A DNA stretch of 64,000 nucleotides from Lycocorax pyrrhopterus obiensis (GCA_014706295.1 JACSVZ010000004.1:86993047-87057046); one strand, 5' to 3'; shown: positions 1 through 13,904, counted from the first letter of the stretch. Notes: a model not told the origin generated them from the sequence alone. A program made the numbers and translations.

Positions 1-25
1 GGAGGATCAAATAAATAGGAAAGGA

Positions 26-125
26 TGGGATGGGATGGGATGGGATGGGATGGGATGGGATGGGATGGGATGGGATGGGATGGGACGGGACGGGACAGGA
101 CAGGATAGGATAGGATAGGATAGGA
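26..125. repeat. Graded pentanucleotide array
   Basis: Twenty contiguous five-base units are arranged in blocks: TGGGA x12 (26-85), CGGGA x2 (86-95), CAGGA x2 (96-105) and TAGGA x4 (106-125). Each neighbouring block differs from the next by a single base. The array abuts the 3' end of the adjacent minus-strand CR1. Confidence 0.95.
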
Positions 126-129
126 CAGT

Positions 130-455
130 ACTGTTTCAGATGGAAAGGATGTACAGTGATCATCTAGTCCAACTACCTGACAAGTTCAGGACTGAGCAGA
201 AGTTAAAGCAAATCATTAAGAGCATTGTCCAAATGCCTCTCAAGCACTGACAGGCTTGGGGCATCGACCACTTCCCTAGGAAGCCTGTTCCAGTGCTTAA
301 CAACTCCCTCAGTAAAGAAATGCTTCCTGATGTCCAGTCTAAACCTCCTGTGGCAGGGCTCTGAGCCATTCCCATGCACCCTGTCACTGGGTAACAGGGG
401 GAAGAGACCAGCATCTCCTTCTTCACTTCCCATCCTCAGGAAGCTGTAGAGATGT
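130..455 (-). mobile_element. CR1 LINE fragment
   Basis: The plus strand reads as the reverse complement of the CR1 3' region. Recognisable stretches are GATCATCTAGTCCAAC, a GCATCGACCACTTCCCTAGG-like block, GTCCAGTCTAAACCTCC and a final TCAGGAAGCTGTAGAG. Only the 3' untranslated end is left, as is normal for 5'-truncated CR1 copies. Chance frames over it on either strand have no coding meaning. The pentamer array sits where the usual octamer tail would be. Confidence 0.85.
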
Positions 456-459
456 TTAA

Positions 460-2990
460 ACTTACAAATTCATTTAAAATTCCAGTCCATAAAGTATGAC
501 TGAGTTTGCAATACAGTGATATAAGCATTCATTATCTATGGGAGCACTTCTACATTTACCTAAACCATACAAAGTTCTAATAGATAAGAGTTTTAAGGGT
601 ATAGTAGGAGTTTTAAGGATAAGATCTACTACAATCCAATGAACTTTATCTTTCCAAACACAAAATTCAAAAAATTAGGAGAAAATACCCATGAAATGAA
701 AGCACATTTCCAAATAACACATGCTTTCTAAAATCAGTGTATATTTCAATGTTGATATCTTGAAACTTTTATCAAATGAGTTACACTTAAAAGCTGCTGA
801 GTTGGCAAATTATGGTTTGACTCAAGCTATCCAAGTTCTCTAAAGTTCATTCATTGTTAGGTTAGTTTTTATTTAGCATTTTTATCAAGCTGTGTTCGAA
901 CACAAATTCAACTCAGTTAAAATATACAAAGACAGCATTTAAGAATTACTTTTGTTTGTGAGCTATATGTCTAGAAAATGTGCTAAAAACATAAAACGTA
1001 AACTTTATCTCTTAATTAGATAAATAAAAGAACTATTATCTAGAAGTGCTGTAAAATTTTAAAAGGCAAAACTTTTAAAAGTGAAAACACAGGTGGATGC
1101 TTAGGCCTATTTTCAGGAACAGCTACAAAGGAATTAATAACAACCCAATTTGCATTACTGAATGCCAGGTTAACATAAATTTGCATCTCTAACTGCTAAT
1201 CACTTTTGCCAACCTAATGTTCTGTCTTTAAGTTTTCTGCATTCCAATTAGAAGTTTTCTTATTGATGAAAGTCAATTTTCATGCTTTTCCAAAGTGATT
1301 TTGTTGAACTTTGAACAAGCCCACTGAAGAAAATAATTTTTTCACGAGCAGCTATTCAAGTTTTAACTAATTATATTAAAAGCATTTGACATAATATTTT
1401 ATTTGACATATTTGACAAACACCATGAAAATAGTAATTCCTGAAGAAGAAGAAAAGAAAATACTGAAATTTATCCATTCTAAAGATAACCATAATAGCAA
1501 CTCCTTATTTTAAAACAAATATTGTGAATTAGTAATGAAATTTGCATTTACTTTGGTAACTGTTTTACCCAGTTCCATATACCACATAATTATATGTGTA
1601 TTTCAGACTTATATTTAATTATATTTAATCATCTTTATGTCATTATAATTTGAAAAAGGTAACTTGAGAGCAGCTTATACACTTTCAAGTAACCATAACA
1701 GTTGGCCTAAAGACATGCCAGTTGAACACATCAAATCTTACTGAGATAAGGTTTGATTGGTATTGGACAGGATATCACTTGGGAATCAATGCTGGAGGCA
1801 CAACCAAGTCTAACAGCTTGCAAATTACCATACTATACACAAAAAAAAGCTTTGCCTTAGGTACACATAACTTGAAATATAACTTTAAGTAGGCATATGT
1901 AAAAAAGGAATAAGATTATTTACATTAAATTCGGGGGGGGGGGGCAGGAGGTTAAAAAAATTGTAGTCACGGAGTCACTCTGTTCTCCTTGTTGTTTTCC
2001 TTCTCTCCACTATTTTTCCTCCTGTAGCTTTTCCATCCCTATTCCTGGATCCTGAACTCTTCTCCCTTGGTGAGTCATCCATTACCAGATGGGAACATGA
2101 CAAGTACCAGAGATCATGCCCACTTTTCTCACCCAACACTTCCTTTTCCTGCACCGTTCATCCAGCATTCTTCACCAGCTTCAAACCCTCAAATAGAGGT
2201 GCCAGGAATGCACACTCTTAATCATCACCCAAAATACAAACCATATTTGAGGATATATACCAACAATGCATTCCACTTGGGATTAGAAGCAGTAAACATA
2301 TACATACTGAATTACAAGCCCCATCTGGTATGTAATGCTGGGCTTCACCCTCCTGCTGGGTTTCATCCTCAGGCTGTAGGACTCCTCCTAACAGCAGTGT
2401 GCCACTCATCACTGCATCATTGTGGGTAAAGCAATCATTCATTTATGAATGGAGGGTTTTGAAGCCAAACAGAGGATCTTCTCTCTTGTCCAAGAGGAGT
2501 TTACAGGACACTCAGGAACATCTAAAACATCCAGTGGCTGCAGTTTAACGATAGCTGTCAGTGCTATCCAGTTAAATGACACCCAATAATGAACAGGAAA
2601 CAAGCTCTAACCTCTTTTTATGTACATTTTCTGTGAATTTGCATTCCAGAGAGTGACACATAACCATGATTTAAAATTCTGAAGTATTATTCACCACTAC
2701 ACATTTATTTTCATTAGTAAAATCTCTCCAATATGATAGGTAAGTACAAAGAGTACACCGGTCTCAAACTTTTCATTTCAGCACTTTTTATTCGTAGGCA
2801 CTGCTTTTATCAGTGTTCCATTACTCGGCCCATACTTGCTGTCAAGAATATGCACAAACAAGAAAATGGATGTCTACCCAATACCTAGACTAACAGTTTT
2901 AAAGGAAAAATAGTCACATTTCTCATATTGTCCCTCATTACTAATATTATCTATTATCCTGGGCCTCTCTTCTCTAGTAAGATAAAATAG
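460..2990. other. FAM83B intron 3 sequence, no gene seen
   Basis: AT-rich intronic DNA with no recognisable exon or repeat apart from a run of 12 G at 1933-1944. Exon 4 of FAM83B was looked for by its expected motif around the HxK-like region and was not found. Confidence 0.6.
1933..1944. repeat. G12 homopolymer
   Basis: Twelve consecutive G in an AT-rich background. It is a likely slippage site with uncertain read length. Confidence 0.95.
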
Positions 2991-2991
2991 G

Positions 2992-3990
2992 TCATAGAAT
3001 CATAGAATACCAGATTGGACCTCGAGGATCATCTGATCCAACCTTTCTTGGCAAAAGCACAGTCTGGTCAAGATGGCCCAGCACCTGTCCACTTGAGTCT
3101 TAAAAGTGTCCAGTGTTGAGGAATCCACCACTATCCTGGGGAAATTATTTCAATGGCTGATTGTTCACTGTGACAAAATTTCCTCTTGGAATCTCTCCAG
3201 GAGTAACTTGTTCTCAAGACCCTTTGTTCTTTCCATGGGACTCTTTGTAAAAAATGAGTCTCCATCCTCTTTGTAGCCTCCCTTTCCATACTAGAACACA
3301 GTGATAACGTCTCCCTGTCTCTTCTCAAAGCTGAAAAAACTGAATTCTCTCAGCCATTCCTCATATGGCAGCTTTCCAGTCCTTGGATCACCTTTGTGGC
3401 CCTTCTCTGGACCTTCTCCAGCCTGTCCACATCTCTTTTAAGCAGTGGGGACGAAAACTGAACACACTATTCCAAGTGTGGCCTGACAAGTGCTGAGTAG
3501 AGTGACTTCCTTATCTCTGCTGGTGATGCCCTTGCTGATGCAGCCCAGCAGCCTGTTGGCTTTCCCTGCAGGAGCAGCACACTGCTCGCTCATGTTGAGC
3601 TTGTTATCAACAGAGCCTTAGATCCCTTTCCACAGAGCTGCTCCCCAGCTGGCTATATCCCAGCCTGTGCTGCATTCCTGGATTATGCTTTTCCAGGTGC
3701 AAGACTTTACCCTTGTCCTTGTTGAACTTCACAAGGGTCTTGTTAGTGCACTCTTACAGCTAATCCAGGTCCTCCTGCAGGGTGGCTCTCCCATCCAAAG
3801 TGTCCACTTATTCACTCCGTCTGGTATCACCAGCAAACTTTGTCAGGGTACACTTGATCCTCTCATCCAGATCACTTATGAGGACATTAAACAGCATTAG
3901 GCCCAGTATTGATCCTTGGATGACTCCAATTGTGACAGACTGTCAGTTTAAAAAGTAGCCATTGTGCTGTACGAATGCTAAGTAGTTCTC
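2992..3990 (-). mobile_element. CR1 LINE fragment, about 1 kb
   Basis: The plus strand begins CATAGAATCATAGAAT, the reverse complement of the CR1 3' octamer tail, followed by GATCATCTGATCCAACC. It continues through typical CR1 blocks such as TTTGTGGCCCTTCTCTGGAC and ATGCAGCCCAGCAGCCTGTT. The distal part (AGTATTGATCCTTGGATGAC and on) reaches into the end of the reverse-transcriptase ORF. Stops and indels break every frame, so it is a dead 5'-truncated copy. The right end is approximate. Confidence 0.9.
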
Positions 3991-3999
3991 AAGTTTGCT

Positions 4000-6900
4000 T
4001 CTATTCTGACTTTGAATCTGATTCAACGACCACTCAAGACTTGACTGGAGTCTGGTCCTTATCACAGAAATTTGCTCACAGATACAACATCATGCTGTGC
4101 ATGGCTATTCAATAACCAAATTTGCCTTAGATGTGGAAGTACTGGAAAATTTTTGATGATTTTGGTAACACTGGTAAGAAAAAGGCTGCAAGCAGGTCTC
4201 AAGAGCAGCTCCTACTATGCATTTAAACATGCATATCTGGGAGTAGACTTCACGGAAGGAAAGTAAAATCAATTCATTAGTGGTTTAGTTTTCTCTTTCC
4301 TGCAATTGATTAAAAATACTGAGAGGATTATCAGGTAATAAACAGGTCCTGCCAAATTGCTTTCAATATCCTCCTGTAGCAAAATGATTCCTCATTATTA
4401 ACAGAGGAGTAAAAAAGAAGTTTCTCCAGAGCATAGAACTTCCACCATGTCTCACCTCGTATCAAATAAAACACAAAGATCTGTGTCAGATCTTTGTCAG
4501 GAGCTTGGTTGACTTCTTGGGCATTAAATAACATTGCCTACAACATCAGTTTTTCATTTCTAATCCAAAATGCATTGAGCATTCTGGTGGCTCTGGGGAT
4601 TGTTGTCTTGCTGATGCATTCTGCAGTGCAAATCTGTTTCACAGTTTGCTGAAGCATCTGTCAGTAGCAGAAAAAAAATTTACCTATTAGTTTCTGAAAA
4701 ATCACCTGAAAAAAAAGAGTTTGAATCTGTAACAACTCTTCATCTTTCTATGCAAAGGAATTGCTGACCAAGCAAGTCAGACCAGTGACAAAGTTAATCA
4801 AAAGAAGCTTAGGTAGAGGGAAAAAAAAAAAAGAAACATATTAATTACTGAGGACAAATGTAGTACAGTCAGAAAACTAATGAAACTGGAAAAGAGAAAA
4901 GGGAAAATATAAGAAAGGAATTATTTGAGTTCCACTGATGGATGCAATGTCAAGATGAATATTAAGTAAAAAAACAAGGCACATGAAAAGATGCTGCAGG
5001 AAAGACTGAAAATAATCCTAGTAACCTCCGATTTCACAGTTTCCTACATAGAATTCACAAAATAATGATAGAATATATGGTCCATCCATTTTTTCAGTTT
5101 TATGTTTCAATAAAGAGGGAAACGCCCTGATTTGGAGTCAGACTACAGATGAGGAAAAACTGTCTGCACAGACATTTAATGAAGATTTATGAACAAAATC
5201 CTCTTTTTCCATATAGAAGACGACTTAGTTGTAAATCTGAATTAAAAAATACAGTTTTGTTCATCATTGCATCTTGGGTTTTTTACTGATTGAAAGGGAG
5301 AGAAAAAGAGACAGAGGTGTTGAGTCTGAAAAGCTTTACAGAAAACTCATCATAAGTGTGTGGACTAAGAAGCATCATCCATACTCCAACAAGACTGAAT
5401 CAAATGCCAGAAAATAACAAGACCAATGCTGCTGGTGCTACATCTTCAGGAAAAGAAATAGACTCATACAACTCTGTTCTCTTCTTGCCTTCACTGAACA
5501 GAAGGGCAAGACCAGAAGCCATGAGTACAAAAACTTGAAGACATTTATTTTTTTTCTGAACCTTGAGTGATGGGAAAAAGGGAAAGGGAGAAAACATTTT
5601 CAAAATACTGGTTGTTCTTTCATAGTCACCTGCATTTCCCTTTCACCTCTAAAAAGGCACAGGAGTTAATGCAGGAGTAGTAAACTGCTATTTTCAGAGC
5701 AACAGTCACTGGGAGTAGCCCTTGGACGAGAAGACCATTAATTTGAACAGCTTTATTACAAGCTAAACTGGAAACTCAGCACACCACAGGATTACTGCTT
5801 ACCTCTTTGGCATATATTTTTTATTTTCTGATAACACTCAAAGTATTCTAAGTTAACCTTGCAGAGTGAAGATGTATTTTATTTCTCCCACCAAAACCCA
5901 GAAAGGCATAAAACACAATGTCACTGAAGAGGCCACATCCAAACCTCTCCAATCCACACTAATCCATGCCAAATCCACTCTAATCTATGTATATTAATTC
6001 TTTCAACCACAGTATAAATACCTACAGGTCTATAAAACTGCATTAAAAAGACAACCTTGAATCCAAAGAATGTAAGCTTTTGAAACAGCTGTGGATACAC
6101 ACTGCATGGAATTAATTTGAAAATGCATATGGTGTTTTTAAAACACCACTTGAAAGGCATGGTCCTAATTGTTTTCATTTTGGAAGGACAAAACTCATTC
6201 CGTATATAGACACAGACCATTTTTGGCAACCTCCATGGTATAATTAACCCAAGTAATCAGGAAATGGTGGTATCTCAAGTTCCAGAGTATGGAAGTACTG
6301 CCAAACACTGACTTCATGAAGGTAATCACTACCAGTGTTTATAGAACCACACCACGGTTTTGGTGTCTTTTTCCAGAAGCTCTCATAGCTCTGAATTTTA
6401 AGCCACCAGACAGTGATCCCACACACACTCACACACAAGAAACAGCATGGAAAGTGGAGTGGGAATACTTCTAGGGACTTAAGTCAACACTCCAGAGTTA
6501 AAATGGGTATAAAACAGAGTTTGCTCCAAACGTCCACCAAAAAGTCCTCTTAATCCTCACAAATACACCACATCTCTGTCTGATTCTTGGACTGGGTTTT
6601 TAAAATAGGTGCTACTAAGAAGAGCTTTTGTAATACTTTTGTCTGGCAGGAACATAGCTTAACTAGTTACAGAGGCAAGGAATTTCAAACGGAACTACGA
6701 GCTAAAGTACTGCTCAGAACTTTGCAAAGAGACTCCGACAACATCCTTAGAACTTCTTTAGTACTGGCGACAGTAGAGTAAATCTATAAGTATTTATGAA
6801 GCATTTATGTCAGTTCAGTGCAGCTCGTGGTTTATATTCTAATCCCTGATAAACATTTGGGCAGTGCAGGAAATCTCGTGAAGATGTAAATGGTAGTCAT

Positions 6901-7430
6901 CTTGTTATCTCTCTTATACGACAAAATTACATATTTTATGTCTCAAAGCAATAGGATGAAGCACAGCCATGATAATACGGATTTTCAGGAAAACGCTAAT
7001 AAAATAGAATCTTGGGCCTCTTAAAAGTATTTTAATGCAGAACCTCAAAGAAGAAGATCATAAAATGAAGTACACAACTTACTAATTTATCTAAGTTTTA
7101 TGTCTTTATTTACAGGCAACTATAAGAGAAAGGGGAAAAAAAGCTTAGTTTTTCAAACATGCAGTATTCCTAAATACACAATAAAGGAAAATTATTTTAT
7201 AAATAATATATGAAAAGTATGTCATTCTATCAAATACTCTTGTTCTGACAGTTGAAAAAGATGCTTTTAAAAAAATGTATCTTTAGATAAAGTTCTGCTG
7301 AGAGCTTACCTGTTTACACCTGATTGTTAATTTCAAAAATCAGTATTCGATAATCACCTTTTCAATAATAGTCACTTTTCAGTGGGCTGTGGAGGAGTAA
7401 GAAGTGAATGTTCATGCAAAGAAAGACAGG
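4000..7430. other. FAM83B intron 3 sequence, no gene seen
   Basis: Unremarkable AT-rich intron up to the exon 3 donor. It contains an A-run near 4819-4831, a short CA-rich patch near 6420-6437 and a 19-base palindrome at 6130-6148. Open frames here are short, lack recognisable motifs and are not reported. Confidence 0.6.
6130..6148. repeat. 19-base palindrome
   Basis: Arms TGGTGTTTT and AAAACACCA are perfect complements around one central T. Probably chance in AT-rich DNA. Confidence 0.8.
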
Positions 7431-7439
7431 ATGCCTTAC

Positions 7440-7604
7440 CCTGAGCCTCTGAACTTGACAGCCTTGTTTCTCTGTCATCTTCAGAAAGTGACTGAAGTTC
7501 GACTCATCAAGCAGGATATACACTGCGATCCCTCTAGCAGATGCCTCCACGATTTCTCTAAAAATATCCACATCTGTAAACATATCCATAACAATGGCAA
7601 TGAC
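7440..7604 (-). CDS. FAM83B: FAM83B coding exon 3 (residues 149-203)
   Basis: The exon is 165 bases, exactly 55 codons, phase 0 at both ends, and encodes the central part of DUF1669. Visible family motifs are [11 protein letters not shown] (acidic, PLD-like strand), [13 protein letters not shown] and MTEKQGC, ending VQRLR. Aspartate and phenylalanine residues in this part of DUF1669 are reported to be needed for casein kinase 1 binding in FAM83 proteins. I infer the same here from the preserved motifs. The acceptor is a T-rich tract ending GGTTCAG (AG at 7605-7606). The donor is AGG followed by GTAAGG (GT at 7438-7439). The open frame continues upstream of the acceptor and downstream of the donor, but those parts are intronic. 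No stop, frameshift or unusual codon use is seen. Confidence 0.93.
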
Positions 7605-10600
7605 CTGAACCAAACAGAAAAGACACAAATTATTGTATTGTACAAACTCATAGATAGAACTCTTCACTGAAGCCTGCACCGAGCCCCTAGCACGCTAATA
7701 TTTTTTACACATTAAGAAGTTCTATTTTCTATTTTGTTCCACTTAAACTGGAAGGCTTTTCAAGACCACCAGATGACCCATGATATGGGTGTGTGTAGTC
7801 ATTAGTTTTCTGAGGAAAAGGAAATCCAGTAAAAGAGAGAGGGAGGGAAAAACAGCAATATAAATGCAGTGGAAAAACCCATCAAAGTAGAACTGCAGTA
7901 TGCACAAAAAAAATTCAGATAAAGTTTTGTACAAGGGGCTTCTTAATCTCTCATCATTTTCTCTAAAGCTAATGGCTCAAGAGCTTGAAGTAGCCAATAA
8001 GCAGACACTGAAGAGCTGGAGGCACTCTTACTGGGACAAAACGTCCTCAGCTTGTGAGAGCTTGGCTCAAGAAGATCAGAGTGCTGAACACCAGCTACCT
8101 ACATCCTCCAATCCACAGGGATAAAGTAAGTATGTCTGATTTGGAAAAGCAATGTCTCTCTAGTGCTATTTTGGAGATATATATATATCGATATGTTGTA
8201 CTGTTGACATATCATTAGTCATTTGGGAAGAACTACTGTTGAAATGTGAAAGGAAATAAGAGGAAGAACCAGTGTCTGTGTAACTTCTAATGATAGTACT
8301 TTTATGCACTAGAGTTTTCATGAAAAATTCCAATGAGATGTCTCAGGGTCAAATTCAAACCAAATAAAACCTTTCACAACTATCAGAGCAGGTTTTACCA
8401 TTTTCACTAATCTTTAAACTACCTGTACATCAACTTTAAAAATGTAATTGTTAAGTTGCAAGTACTCATCTTATACTGGAACTGAAATATTTACCTCACT
8501 CACAAAATTTGGTAAATGCTGTTGCACAGACCAAAGTAAAAGTTATGTCTCCTGTCAGTTGTATGAATTATCTTTTTTGAATCCCACCTGCTTAGAACTA
8601 AAAGCTTAATTCATGCCAAACATGCATTTAAATGACTAGAAATATAAATGAGAGGTGACTTACATAAAATAAAAATAAAATAACAATGAAAATGATTAGA
8701 AAAGGTAAAAAGACAGCTCCTGAATAAGAAAAAAGGAATGACCTTGGCCTCTTCATTACATGTCACCTGGCAATAAACAGTCTTTACAAATCCACCAGTC
8801 AGAGAGGAACTGAATAGCATCAAAGAATTCAATTCTTTCAAAAATCTCAGGTAATATGCCAGTGCACTACCTCATTTTCTTTATTGACTTTTTGAAAGTA
8901 AAACCTAAATGTGTTTTTCATCAGTAAAGAATATATTTCTTTATCTAAAGACTGAAAACACAAATGTTTATCTTGGCTCCATGGATGTCATCACTTTCAG
9001 ACTGCACCTTCTGCTTGGTCTTGAGATACACAATGTTAACTGAATATGGCAACCCTATTTATTCATCTGTCTTGTTTCACCTGCACCTGAGAAGAAAACT
9101 GCCAAGACAGATTGAGTGTGGTATGTAAAAAGACCAAAAAATAATCTGTTCTCAAATAGTCTGTTGCATTACCTGTGTCCCCATCCCTCGGAACTTCCTA
9201 ATTTATTCCTAGACTTTCCTTTTCTTCACATCTTCAAGAAATGGGTGCTCATTACATTCTAGAATCAATTTAAATGTAAGAGAAAATCCTGAATGGATTC
9301 ATTCGTGTACACGGATACGAATACATGAAATATTCAAAACCCACAGTACAGCCTTGAAAAATCATTCTAACACTTTCCTATGGTAGGTACCTAAGATACT
9401 CACGTTTGCAGCATTTTGTGGTTGCAAAGACTGCTAAACTGGAAAGATGCAGAAAAAAACCCACAGGAACACGTAATGAAAACTAAAACCCAACATTGAC
9501 TAGAATGGCCATATCTATCTTTATGAAGAGGAAGGTAGAGAAACAAACACATAAGCCAGCAGGCCAGTAAGTTGGTGACATAAGGAGGATGCATGTGCAC
9601 TACTGTGAAGATATTTCACTTGGGAATGAACAGGGGACTCTCTTTGTCTTCACTAGCAGAATTGTTCTTAAATCATTTAGCTTATTAAATCTGGAGTAAT
9701 TCTGCAAATCATCAAGTAGTCTTGCAAGAAAATGTAGGTTTCACTTCCAGAGTTGGAATAGGGATTATATTTTGAAACCTGAAACTTGTGCTGTCTGAAA
9801 AGTCCTTACCAGAATTTGAGTACATACATGCAAAGCCACAGTCATGATCTGACAACCAACTGGGTACCCCTTTTTGCGTTCCCTACAGACCAGAGGTGAC
9901 TCTTGTTGAACATCCTCAGTAGGCTGCCCATTTACTCTTAGCAACACTCAATTGATCTATTAAACACAAACATAATTAGGCTCGGTTGCTGGATAAGAGT
10001 GCCAAATTTGAACAATGAATGTGATACACATATGATACATACAATATGTAAAAAGTCATTAGAAGTGATAAGGTAATTTTTGCATACCGATTGCCATAAA
10101 CCAAAATAGATGTCTGACCATAAAGTAAACATTTTGATTCAGAAAGAGTGGATTCCATAAACGTCATGGAATATTCTGGCCTTTAACTTCCTTTTTTTTC
10201 CTCCTTTTAATTGGCGTGTGTGTACATTTCCCCAGTTTGCCTACTTTGCAGCAGAAGGGAGTATTGCACATGGGAAAAGACAAAGCAAATATGGTATTCA
10301 GGGTCCCAAGTTTCGATTAATTAAAGAGACCAAGATTTGGAAATTACTTCAGTGAGGTATGCCATAATGTGTACCTACCTTTAATTAAAGCTGCAGCAAC
10401 AGCTGCAGGATTAGTTACTTGCTGCATCATTTCGGAAGAAAAGATTTCACTAATGTGTTTTTACATTTGTTTTTGCAATTGCAGAGCTAATTTCCACCCT
10501 GGTACTTACAAGACGAATACAACAGTCAATTCCAGCAAGGAAGAAAAACTGATAGAATTTAAACTGCAGAAAGAGATCAGAAAATTACCTATTCCATAAA

Positions 10601-11980
10601 TTCTGTTTCTTTTGGGCATAACAATACTATCCCGAGTCAAGAAAACCTCCTCGAGGCAGAAAGCTCTAGTGTCCTACAGGAGGCTTCCTTACAAACTGCG
10701 ATTTTCTTTCCAAAGCATATTTGTTTTCCACAATGCAAAGGTCTTTTCAAAAGCAACCACACATGCTTTTGAAGCAAATACAATGGCCTTCCATCCATTC
10801 CGGGAAAACTGTATGGGTACAGCAGTTTTTTGATGAAAGCCATCACAGTTCTGGGAGAACTTTCCAAACCCTGGTAAACTGATTATCACCCTGATCAAAA
10901 ATGACCCTCATCTGGGAATAATTCAGCATGTTACACTTTCAGGGAGGAGAAAATAGTTGGTAGAGCAGACACTTGCTGGGCATAATATCACGTAACACTG
11001 AAATTACGCACAGCAAGAGGGAACTGCCACCACCTGGATGGGTACTATAGAGAAGAGCACATTTCAGTGATCAACCAAAAGTGAAGACAGTGCGGAAAAC
11101 AGTTTTTATGCTAGTTTTCTTCTCCCAAAATTTAATTTAAATAATCTTTGATTTTCACTACTAGTATTTTTTTCTTATCTACCCATTCTTTTTTTTTTAA
11201 GTGATGAATGTTTTTTAAGCCTAAAATTTGGTTTCAATGACATCCTTACAGAAGAAGAAAATCTGCTGAAGTCAATAAGCACAAAATTACTCCTAATAAA
11301 TCTCACAGTATGCTCAACTTAGCTGAAGGCAGCAGTAGAGCCACATGCAATTATTCTTCTTACTGTCTTGACACCAAGACTATGCTTTGCAACAGAAAAG
11401 TAAACTACACACACTACCTCAGCATTTAAAAAACATGTAAGTACAGACAGGAAAGTATGATTTTGTTGAATAGCACTACTTTTATGCAAATATTCCAAAC
11501 TATATTTTTCAGTAAGCTGATTTATTTATTTTGCACATTAGTGAGGAAAGTACTATTTTGAAGCTCATCTCTAAACTATCATCACTTCAATACAGAGTTC
11601 TTTTCATTCTTTCAAAGTGCTTAATCTTCAAGTTCGGTAAATGACTGACTCCTACACAAAGTACCAGTGACAAGGTTCATGGAAGACACATACACATTTG
11701 TTTTGAAGGTTAAAACAAACAGCCATAGCTGAAATGCCTCACATATTCTTGCTAAACAGGAGATTAAGTACACAGTCACACGGCAACACAGTGGATATTA
11801 TGAGACTGTAAATGGAGGCAAATGTCCAGTTCTGTCACATCTATTATGTTACAGGGCAAGTTATTGCTGGTTTGGGCCCATTCATGTGCATTGTATTTGC
11901 TTAGATGGTTCTCATTTTCAGAAACTAACTCTATTCAGAGGCTCATCCAGAAAGAAGTTGCCAATCCAAACAGTTAGACT
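7605..11980. other. FAM83B intron 2, first stretch (exon 3 side), no gene seen
   Basis: AT-rich intron with a short TA-rich palindromic patch near 8180-8192 and no recognised exon or transposon. Frames up to 76 codons here have no recognisable domain. Confidence 0.6.
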
Positions 11981-11984
11981 TATC

Positions 11985-12435
11985 ACTAAACATCTCCTGA
12001 GCATGTCCAGGAGAGGGCCACCAAGAGGGCACTTGCGCTGTGCAGAGTACATGAAGGACCTGGGTTGTTCAGTCTGGAGCAAAGATGACTTCAGGGAATC
12101 TTACAGCAGTTCCCAGTACTTTACAAGGAAGTTCTCGAGGAGACAAAGTCAGGTTCTTCACAGTGGTGGCAGAACAAAAGACAATGGTCAAACCGAAACT
12201 AGAACAGTTCTGGCTGGATATAGGGAAACCCCCTTATTCCCACAAGGACAGCCCAGCAGCAGAGCAGGTTGCCCAGAACAGTCAGGTTTCCATTCCTGGA
12301 GGTTTTCAAGACCCAACTGGATAAAGGCCTGAGCAACCTGTTCAGATACTACCACTAGCCATGCTTTAAGGAGGAGGCTGGGCTGGAGACTTCCAGCTGA
12401 CCAAGGCTGCAACTCAATGATTCAGAGATCTTCAC
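11985..12435 (+). mobile_element. CR1 LINE fragment
   Basis: Sense-strand CR1 3' end: GTCCAGGAGAGGGCCACCAA, TTGTTCAGTCTGGAGCAAAG, GCAGAGCAGGTTGCCCAGAA, GGAGGTTTTCAAGACCCAAC and a decayed tail ending near CAATGATTCAGAG. A 148-codon open frame across it (11886-12332) is an accident of the repeat and does not encode reverse transcriptase. Confidence 0.9.
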
Positions 12436-13904
12436 TCCCATCATTGTCAAAATGAAAGCAAATTTGGCATGTTTGGTAGTAATTATAAACTTTGCTGTGA
12501 GGCTTAAAGAAAACAAACAAAGACTATAAAAAGAGAACACAGAAATATAGGAGTTTTTCTGCTTTACTTCTCCCATTTTTGATATGAAAAAAGTAAGTGG
12601 ACTTTTATCTTCATATGAGTTTTAGGACATCAAAATCAACCTTTTAATGGGTTTGTGCTGAAATTCAGGCATAAACGTAATGAAAGGTCTTTACTACTCA
12701 GTAAGTCTATTTCGTGAACCCCTGACAGTTTCATTATCTCAGCACTACCACTTCTTTCACAAATACGAATTATGATTCTCTAGGTTATATATAGCAGTGT
12801 GTGCCATTTAACAACTCCTTTGCTATAAACAGTAAAAATACAGGAGTCCTCTACTAAAACTGCTTCCTTAGAGCAAGCTTTACTAGAGACACCTACCAAC
12901 ATCAATAACATAGTAAGGGATGATGTTGAAGACCTACCCTACACTGCAAGAGTACTGATTTCTTGTAACCTACATGCGGCTTACTTTGGGCATTATATGA
13001 CAAAAATCCATATTGCTGTGCAGTGCTTTTGAATGTCACCACCCTTTCTCACCCCAAGAACAAAGAACCACATCTCTGACACAATTATTAACTCTATTTT
13101 CATTGACCTTTTCTCTGGTACGCTAGTCCTCTTTTTGCAGATCTCTGTTTTGGGGAGAATCTCCTTGTGGCACAGGCTCAGTGCTATCTGAGTCTGGCCT
13201 TTCTCAGAGAGCAGGAAATTGCAACAGTGCAGAAGGAGGATACAGTGCTGTGTACCATGCTGTTAGGAACTGGAGGCGGGCAGCAAATTGACTGGGTGAG
13301 TTTCCGGCATCGCAAGAGACAAATTTTGTGATCAATGCAGACAACCTTCCCTCTAGTAAGCTATATAATGTGTCCCACAAATTACTGTGGGTTTTTTCAA
13401 TTATAATATGTTGGTTTTTATGGTTGAGGGTTTAGATCCAGCTTATGTTTGCTGCAATTCGTATTAACAGCTCCCTAATAAATCATCTGTCATCCTTACT
13501 TTCTGGCACTGTTGCTCTCACCAGAGTGCTTCTAAGATGAAAGTTCATTAATTTGGTATTAATTTTCAAAATTGAAAACAGCCCTGAAATGCTTTGCACA
13601 ACACATCCTTTCATTGCAATGTGTACTTTGAAACCTCTGTGAGTTGCACCTGAATATGTCGGGTCACCTTTGTGCTGGATGAATTGCTGATGTCTCACAA
13701 CACAGTAACAGATGAGAAGCCTTGCAATAAAGTGCCAAAGAGCAATATAATGAGGGGAGCCCTGCTCTGTAAATACAGCCTAATACAATAATATAAATAG
13801 CAGTCAACCATCTGGGTATTATCCATTCTGGTACAATTTCTATGGCAATATAATGGAACAAATACTGAGATGATTTATACCTATGCAACATTCATGAAAT
13901 TAAT

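Noticed and set aside
11886..12332. Plus-strand 148-codon frame
   Set aside because: Lies largely on a sense CR1 3' untranslated fragment. It is not reverse transcriptase and not a host gene.
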